A DNA stretch of 64,000 nt from Diploscapter coronatus (lineage: Eukaryota > Nematoda > Chromadorea > Rhabditida > Rhabditidae). Within the stretch, counting starts at the first letter, position 1, and each line of letters starts with the position of its first letter. Positions 58,201-64,000 of this stretch are shown here, piece after piece. Made by a program: the position numbers and the translations under genes. Where the stretch lies: NCBI GenBank assembly GCA_964036155.1, contig OZ038422.1:29907201-29971200 (forward strand). Reading direction: 5' to 3'. Under the pieces are notes generated by a model, which was not told the DNA's origin, did no database searches, and saw only the letters and a list, made by a program, of their open reading frames with translations.

Positions 58201-60453
58201 CTTCTTCTCTCGAAAACTGCACATCGCGAACGCGTATTGGGAGACCTGAAAATTCAAGTATTTCAAGTTCTACTAATCCTAGCATTATTTTCTTCTCGAA
58301 GCTATGAAAATTATATTTCAACCCTTTTCCGGAAGGTAGCATATATCGATTTAATTGAACGAGACCAAGTTTCAAATTTTACATATAAAAAATTTCCTAG
58401 CCTTATTATTCCCCATTAGGTGGGAGTCGGCTACTCTCCCCGTCCATAATAGAACAGTCGGCCTATCTTAAACACATAGGACTAGTGGCCCGTCCCGAGG
58501 ACAGACTGTTGCTGTGTGCAACAGCCGAGGGATTTTTAGGCAAATTTTTCGTGGTTTATCCACTACCAATATTTCTTAACCTCCTTGGTTTGGGTCGAGA
58601 TGGGGGCGAACTTGAGATTCTGTTCTATGCTCTAGACAGTAATACACAATCATTGCGCTACACCATCTATAGTTTATAATTTGAAGCAAAAAAAACAACA
58701 AAAAACTGGGGGCAGGGCCGGAATTGAACCGACGATCTATTACGACTTCTAGTGCTCGCAGATTCGTGGGTGTCTACGAATGGGAAATACCCGAAGCGAG
58801 CATCATACCACTAGACCACATGCCCACACAAATTTCACATATAAAGAAAGCCTTTAAAAATTTATCCTTATTAGTTTAAAAAGAAAAAAACCCCCACATT
58901 CTTTCTGAGCTATTATATCAAAAATAGTGCAAATACTTGAAAAGAAGATATTTGACGAGTTTTTTTAAAAAATGAAAATATTGCCCTACCTGGACCAGAC
59001 AGAAGAATCGCTTCTTCCACTTCTTCCATCCCGTCCTCCCAATGCAATAGCACCAGCCCGAGTACTTCAGATTCGGCGGTTTCTCCACGCGAATCGCTAT
59101 TCGAATCGACAGGTTCTTGTCCGCTGCGTTTTTGGGGGTCGTCATCTCGTACCTGAAAATGGTAATTTTTAGAATAACTTTGAAAAAAAAAATCATTTCC
59201 ATGAGTTTTAAAAGCATCATATTATTCCAGGATTTCTAATAACAATTGTCCCAAGTTATTCGTCAATCATGAATAACTTAATTCCTCAAATTTAATATGC
59301 TGTCATCAAGATGAAATATCGAAATTTTGCATGAGTTTCGAATTTTCTCAAAATCAATAAGTCAATTACATCAGTAGAATAAAACAACAAACGCTAACAA
59401 TTCAAAAATAAGACGAAGTATCAAACTAAAAATGACTGCATGTTTGCATAAGTTTCAAAATTTTCACAAAAATAAAAAATGATATACATTGCTCGGTGCA
59501 TACATCAAAAAGTATCCAAAAGTCCTACCATTCCGGAGTCCTGGAACAATTAGGCGTCGGTTGAATGATGACTTTTCCCAATTCCTTGTCCTCGAAGGAA
59601 ACGATGCTCTTCACTTCCGAATAGAGTTTTATCTTCACGACTGGGAGGGGATTCTTAGTCGAGAAGTCGGCTTGAGTGTCCCAACTGAAAACAGTAATTT
59701 GAAAATTCTACCACTCAAAATCTTGGTAAATCAAGCAGTCGAAAAGTCTTTAGATATGATTTTCCCATATTTTCTCCATTAGTTCTAATTCAAAAGCTTT
59801 GAATTAATAAAGTTTTTGAAACGCGTCTTGTAACAACTTTAGATCATTATTTGAATAAAATAAATAGTCGAAAAGTATTGCTTAATATACATAGTTTAAG
59901 CACGGCAAAATTAGTCACGATTCAACAACTTTTAAATTAATGAAGTCTTTGAAGCGTTTTTCGGGAAAATATCGTTAAAAATTCTATGATCAGTCTTGAT
60001 TTACCATAACTTTTATGAATGATGTAAAAACTACCTAGGTTTCGAAGCCTCTGCATGATCGGTCTGCAATTTATGTCCATCACATTCCATCGTGCAGTAA
60101 ACTATCCTCTTCTGATCGATGTTCTTTAGACCCTTCACTTCCATCACGACTACCTGAAAAAATTACTTGCAAAATTAAGATTTTCCCCCAAACTAAAATT
60201 CAATCATAAATTTCAAAAATTATACTACTCAAAATTCAAGTAATTTTAGATATGCTCCAGCTAATCTTAATAAGAGAATTTACAATAGACAATATTAGTC
60301 ACTTGTCTTTCTCGATTGTTCATAAAAATGCTGAAAATTTCAAATTCTACCTCCATATTCAACGTCAAAACTACATCGCTCTTCGTGAGAACGACGTCTC
60401 CATCCTCACTATCTCCTTTATTCAAGCTCCCAGATGACGTTCTCCTCTTCAGG
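52223..60453 (-). CDS. unc-31: UNC-31/CAPS, dense-core vesicle priming factor (5' partial)
   Basis: About 24 exons on the minus strand. Order from the N-terminal side: a C2-like segment ([32 protein letters not shown]; about 59528-60153), a PH domain split by a large intron ([14 protein letters not shown] at about 58992-59152; [15 protein letters not shown] at 58136-58247), [16 protein letters not shown] text ([15 protein letters not shown], 57012-57221), [14 protein letters not shown], and the MUN region ([84 protein letters not shown]), with the last exon at about 52348-52223 ending FSFFK. CAPS primes dense-core vesicles for Ca2+-triggered release by binding phosphoinositides and syntaxin. 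The first visible exon starts in phase 2 at 60453, so the acidic N-terminus is encoded further right, beyond the RTE or the window. Confidence 0.93.
58390..58670 (-). mobile_element. tRNA-derived SINE, copy B
   Basis: Homologous along its whole length to copy A at 44687-44962, with about 15-20 % visible difference. The head reads GGTGTAGCGCAATGATT and the second promoter box CAAGTTCGCCC on the minus strand. It lies in the unc-31 PH-domain intron, in the same orientation as the gene. It has no clear target duplication of its own; instead a 17-bp near-perfect direct repeat brackets the SINE together with the neighbouring tRNA-like gene. Confidence 0.85.
58690..58706 (-). terminator. Pol III T-run terminator
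   Basis: Directly downstream of the tRNA-like gene on the minus strand are runs of six and eight T separated by GTTG. Pol III stops at four or more T, so this supports an independently transcribed tRNA gene. Confidence 0.6.
58709..58825 (-). tRNA. tRNA-Pro(CGG)-like gene with intron and long variable arm
   Basis: Read on the minus strand: acceptor GGGCATG pairs with CCTGCCC (one mismatch); the D arm GTCTAGTGGTATGAT is as in nematode tRNA-Pro; the anticodon stem GCTCGC pairs perfectly with GCGAGC; the loop TTCGGG(T) gives anticodon CGG (Pro). An insert of about 29 nt follows position 37, the canonical intron site, and folds into its own ATTCGT/ACGAAT hairpin. The T arm is GTCGG-TTCAATT-CCGGC. 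Between the anticodon and T stems lies a 21-nt variable region with a CTA/TAG stem, which is type-II length and not expected for Pro. A T-rich stop (58690-58706) follows. It may be functional, a pseudogene, or one of the nematode variable-arm tRNAs. Confidence 0.75.
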
Positions 60454-60990
60454 CTGAAAAATCAGTCATTTCCAGAAGATCGATAATCAAAAATTCACTC
60501 TTCATTCAATAATCAGGGATATTGGTAAGTGCACTGCATAAACATTATCTCAGGCGATTTTTCTCTTATGCTTCAACATAAGATTAGGGGTTATTTTATA
60601 CAGTGCATTTTCCAGTCATCCTTTTCATAATCAGGTGCAAGCATGTCCATTCAAAGCTCATCGCTTCATCTCAAAACGCCCAAATTACACTCAGAATAGG
60701 CTCCGTTCACTTTTAGACAAAGTGGGTGGAGTCTAAAATTAGCATAAAATGAGAGCACTTTTAAGCGCATTCATATCAATCTTAACAAATCGATATTCAA
60801 ATCTCAAGTTTTCAGTCAATCTGGTGCATTTCAGAGTTAGATAAATTTGAAAAAGGAGTCAAAGCTTCGAACATAAAATAACGTGAAAATATCAGTAAAA
60901 GTTTAGATAAAAAGACATGTTATGGAAACTGGATCAATGGTCTTTTGTTTCTCAGAAAAATAAAATTGGAAAATTCAACTATCAATATAC
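60454..60990. other. unc-31 intron sequence before the RTE
   Basis: AT-rich and without a recognisable unc-31 exon. Contains a short palindrome at 60529-60608 (GTGCACTGCATAAA against TTTATACAGTGCAT). Presumably intronic, because the exon at 60453 begins in phase 2. Confidence 0.45.
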
Positions 60991-63900
60991 AGCCACGCGC
61001 TGGCATAGCCCTGACGGCGTAGTGGCGCGTCTCCCCGGGTGGCGGATGGGGGGTTTCGGCTTAGGCCGACGTGGACCAACCAGGGCCGGTCGCAGCCATG
61101 AGACACGGGCGGGCTTGGGGGATAGGCTCCTCAAGCCTTACAAAATCCCGAAATCGGAAGACATGGTGCGACCGGGACGCGGGTTTGTGGCGCGTCCAAA
61201 ATATAGCCACATTAGCCTCTATGTGCGAAGCCCTGTACATAGTCCCCAGGCGCCCCTGCCGGAGGGGTTATAAATTCCGTGCACCCCCATTCCGGCGTCA
61301 GGACAGTTGTGACAGTCCGGCCGAGAAAGACCCCGCCACAAACCTAATGGGTAGTCCTTTAAGAAACCAGACAAAAGCTAGGGCGTCCCCCACAAGCGAC
61401 GCGCGCCGCCGGAGCCCGGGTAACGCGAAAAATCAGACAGGGTGCCCCCGGATTCGCCGACCGGGGCTAAGTAAGCAAGGCCAAATCATCATCTCCCCTC
61501 CTCCAGTCCACCACCTGAGACTCGGAACAATCAATGTCGGATCAATGACAGGGAAAGGCAGCGAACTGACCAAAGAAATGAAAGCTCGCAAGATCGACAT
61601 CGCGGCAGTGCAAGAGGTCAAATGGTCAGGCGGCAAAGCAAAAGACCTGTCCGATGGCTACAAAATCCTCTACAACGGCTCAGGCACAAAAAGAAACGGA
61701 GTCGGAGTCATTGTCGCACCCAACCTCCGGGACTGCGTGGCCCAAGTCCACAGATACTCCGACCGACTTATGGCCGTAACGCTCGACATCGAAGCCAGCA
61801 GAATCACCGTATTCTCAGCCTACGCCCCTCAATCCGGCTGCAGCGACGCAGAAAAGGGAGAATTCTATTCCCTTCTGTCGAGGGAATACGATGCACAGCC
61901 CGGAAGGAAGGTACTGATGGGAGACTTCAATGGACACGTCGGAAAGCAGGCTGACATGAAATGCCACGGAGGGCACGGGTACGGAGACCGAAATGACGAG
62001 GGGGAAAGGCTGCTCGATTTCGCCGAACAAAGGGGTTTAGTACTCATCAACACGTACTTCCCCAAACGCGATTCCCACCTGATCACCTACAACAGCGGTG
62101 ATCGAAACTCGCAAATCGACTTCATTCTGGCACAAAAACGCGACTTCAAGAAATTCCTGGACGCAAAAGTCATCCCCTCCACAAACGTCGCACCCCAGCA
62201 CAGAATGCTGATTGCCGACACGCGCTTCCCCATACCGAAACCGCCCAAAGCCGACAGAACGCAGACGGCAAGAATAAAATGGTGGAAGCTGCCCGAACTG
62301 CAAAATGGCCTAAACATCAGCCTGCCAGCCATTACGACTGTCGAAGAAACATGGTCAAAGCTGAGGTCGAACGTTCACAAAACCGCCACAGAGCAACTCG
62401 GCAAGACAGTCCCAGGCCGAAGATACATCGACAAGGCTACTTGGCTCTGGACCGAAAGCGTCAAAGAAGCGGTGCGAGCGAAAAAGGCCGCGTTCAAGAA
62501 ATGGAAGGCCACAAACTCCCAAGAAGATAGGGAAAAATACTGGGAAACAAAAAGAGCGGCGAAAGTGGAAGTGGCAAAAAGGCGAGCAGAGTACACCGAA
62601 AGACTCTACACCGAAATCGAAAAGCCAGGGGGCGACCGTCTGATCTTCAGAATTGCCAAACGGAGACAGAAAGCCACAGAAGACATCGAAAAATATGTCT
62701 GCATCGACAACGAACATGGCAATCTGATCACTGACAGAGAGGAAGTCAAACGGCAGTGGCATCGGCACTTCGAGACCATCTCCAACGTGGAATTTCCCCA
62801 TCCGCCAATCCAAGTCCACCCTCCTCTTCCTTCCCATCCCCTTCCAATAGAAATGGCAGAAGTCGAAGAAGCCATCGGGAAGATGAAAAACGGCAAGGCC
62901 ACGGGGCCAGACGACATTCCCTCAGAAGTCTGGAAGTCCAACCCCGAAAGCGTCAAATGGTTAACTGACTTCCTTAACCTCGTCGTCAACACAAACACGT
63001 TCCCGTCTGAATGGTACACGTCGTCCACAATCCCGATCTTCAAGAAAAAGGGATCGCCAAGCAACTGCTCAAACTATCGGCCCATCCGTCTGCTCTGCCA
63101 TACGATGAAAATCCTGGAACGTATCGTGGATAAACGCATTCGAGCATGTGTCCAAATCTCCTCCCAACAATGCGGGTTCGTCAAAGGGAAAGCCACAACA
63201 GACGCCATTTTTGCTGTACGACAGTTGGTCGAGAAGTTCACTGAAAAGAAGCAGCCCCTGCACCTGGCCTTCCTTGACCTCGAAAAGGCATTCGACCGAA
63301 CGCCCAGAGACGCAATCATCATGGCTCTGCGCGACCACAAAGTCCCAGAATACCTCATTGAAGTCGTGAAGCTGATGTATCGGTCCCCAACAAGTCGCGT
63401 CCTCTCAGCCGCTGGAATGACCCTACCATTCCCTGTCACCGTAGGTGTCCACCAAGGATCAGCCCTATCTCCTCTTCTCTTCATCCTTGTCATGGACTCT
63501 GTGACCCGCGATATCCAGAAACCCGCCCCCTGGTGCCTGCTATATGCAGATGACGTGATGCTGGCGAATGACTCGCGAGAAGAACTGCAAAAGGAGGTGC
63601 AGACATGGAAAGACAGACTGGCAAAATACGGGCTAAAGCTCAATGTCGGCAAGACGGAATACCTCGAAATCGGTGAGCAGAGAAGTGGCACAATCAAAGT
63701 CGACGGCCAACAAGTTCCCAAGACCGACCTCTTCAAATACCTCGGCTCAAGACTCGCGAGCGATGGTCACATCAGAAGAGAAGCCGAATCGAGAATCGCA
63801 GCCACATGGTTGAAATGGAGGTCAACAACCGGAGTCATGTGCGACAAAAAGATCAGCGAAAAACTCAAAGGCAGGCTGTACAAAGCAGCGATCCGCCCAG

Positions 63901-64000
63901 TCGCCCTCTATGGCTGCGAAACTTGGCCGACACCCGCAGAAGTCGAAAGAAGACTCGCGACAATGGAGACGCGAATGCTCAGATGGTCACTAGGTCACAC
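60991..64000 (+). mobile_element. RTE-clade non-LTR retrotransposon (3' end beyond window)
   Basis: A sharp change from AT-rich to GC-rich DNA at about 60991 marks the 5' end; the first bases read CCACGCGCTGGCATAGCC. A short leader precedes one long frame carrying an apurinic-type endonuclease and a reverse transcriptase. The element is on the strand opposite to unc-31 and lies upstream of that gene's first visible exon. The coding frame is intact to the window edge, so the copy may be recent. The 3' end and target duplication cannot be seen. Confidence 0.9.
61098..64000 (+). CDS. RTE ORF: endonuclease-reverse transcriptase (3' partial)
   Basis: The frame is open from 61065 (after TAG at 61062) to 64000 with no stop, about 968 codons from the ATG at 61098; another in-frame ATG is at 61347. 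The apurinic-type endonuclease starts near 61518 (LGTINVGSMTGKG; AAVQEVKW, with the catalytic Glu; GVGVIV; LMGDFNGHVG; NSQIDFILA; APQHRMLIAD with the final His). The reverse transcriptase follows: AIGKMKNGKATGPDDIP, SNYRPIRLLCHTMKILE, QCGFVKGKATTDAIFA, LAFLDLEKAFDR, GVHQGSALSPLLFILVMD, the catalytic LLYADD at about 63540, and TEYLEIG. All key residues are present. Similarity is to the RTE clade, encoded as one protein. Codon use is much more GC-rich than in neighbouring host genes. Confidence 0.92.
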   Translation, partial: MRHGRAWGIGSSSLTKSRNRKTWCDRDAGLWRVQNIATLASMCEALYIVPRRPCRRGYKFRAPPFRRQDSCDSPAEKDPATNLMGSPLRNQTKARASPTSDARRRSPGNAKNQTGCPRIRRPGLSKQGQIIISPPPVHHLRLGTINVGSMTGKGSELTKEMKARKIDIAAVQEVKWSGGKAKDLSDGYKILYNGSGTKRNGVGVIVAPNLRDCVAQVHRYSDRLMAVTLDIEASRITVFSAYAPQSGCSDAEKGEFYSLLSREYDAQPGRKVLMGDFNGHVGKQADMKCHGGHGYGDRNDEGERLLDFAEQRGLVLINTYFPKRDSHLITYNSGDRNSQIDFILAQKRDFKKFLDAKVIPSTNVAPQHRMLIADTRFPIPKPPKADRTQTARIKWWKLPELQNGLNISLPAITTVEETWSKLRSNVHKTATEQLGKTVPGRRYIDKATWLWTESVKEAVRAKKAAFKKWKATNSQEDREKYWETKRAAKVEVAKRRAEYTERLYTEIEKPGGDRLIFRIAKRRQKATEDIEKYVCIDNEHGNLITDREEVKRQWHRHFETISNVEFPHPPIQVHPPLPSHPLPIEMAEVEEAIGKMKNGKATGPDDIPSEVWKSNPESVKWLTDFLNLVVNTNTFPSEWYTSSTIPIFKKKGSPSNCSNYRPIRLLCHTMKILERIVDKRIRACVQISSQQCGFVKGKATTDAIFAVRQLVEKFTEKKQPLHLAFLDLEKAFDRTPRDAIIMALRDHKVPEYLIEVVKLMYRSPTSRVLSAAGMTLPFPVTVGVHQGSALSPLLFILVMDSVTRDIQKPAPWCLLYADDVMLANDSREELQKEVQTWKDRLAKYGLKLNVGKTEYLEIGEQRSGTIKVDGQQVPKTDLFKYLGSRLASDGHIRREAESRIAATWLKWRSTTGVMCDKKISEKLKGRLYKAAIRPVALYGCETWPTPAEVERRLATMETRMLRWSLGH

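Noticed and set aside
61815..63736. Several long minus-strand frames
   Set aside because: Shadows of the GC-rich RTE coding sequence, whose plus-strand motifs are unambiguous.

Overview
The window reads as rhabditid-type nematode genomic DNA. It is AT-rich, has many short introns with TTTTCAG-like 3' splice sites, has start codons placed directly after such sites (compatible with trans-splicing), and carries clear orthologues of Caenorhabditis genes. No bacterial, phage or CRISPR features were seen. All exon models were read by eye from splice sites, frame continuity and recalled family motifs; no alignment was run.

Layout. Positions 1-2330 hold a small single-pass membrane protein gene on the + strand and possible upstream exons. 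Positions 2331-10874 are an unusually long non-coding flank. zag-1 (ZEB-type zinc-finger/homeodomain repressor, 12 exons, +) spans 10875-20900; its first two introns are large and packed with repeated candidate regulatory motifs. cdo-1 (cysteine dioxygenase, +, 23784-25112) converges on a LAT-type amino-acid transporter (-, 26464-29303). Next come two minus-strand genes only 13 nt apart: a GT14 (core-2/I-branching type) glycosyltransferase (34001-37294) and a nematode FkbM-like methyltransferase-fold membrane protein (32288-33987). A perforin-2/MPEG1-like MACPF gene (-, 40108-44461) has an internal tandem duplication of its P2-domain exons. A plus-strand gene (46217-48706) encodes a helical N-terminal region fused to a ubiquitin-like domain that ends in Gly-Gly. 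A secreted cysteine-rich protein follows (-, 49487-50636). unc-31/CAPS (-, 52223-60453, 5' end outside the window) fills most of the rest, and an RTE-like non-LTR retrotransposon (+, from about 60991 to the window edge) closes it.

Mobile DNA is plentiful on the right half: a 1.27 kb long-inverted-repeat element inside an intron of the ubiquitin-like gene, itself carrying a nested 141 bp TTAA-flanked MITE; two copies of a tRNA-derived SINE; several small fold-back elements; and the RTE. A tRNA-Pro-like gene with an intron and a long variable arm sits beside one SINE in an unc-31 intron.

The most unusual items are the Gly-Gly-ended ubiquitin-like fusion protein, the duplicated-P2 MPEG1-like gene that ends without a membrane anchor, the 13-nt gap between the glycosyltransferase and methyltransferase genes, and the type-II tRNA-Pro-like gene.
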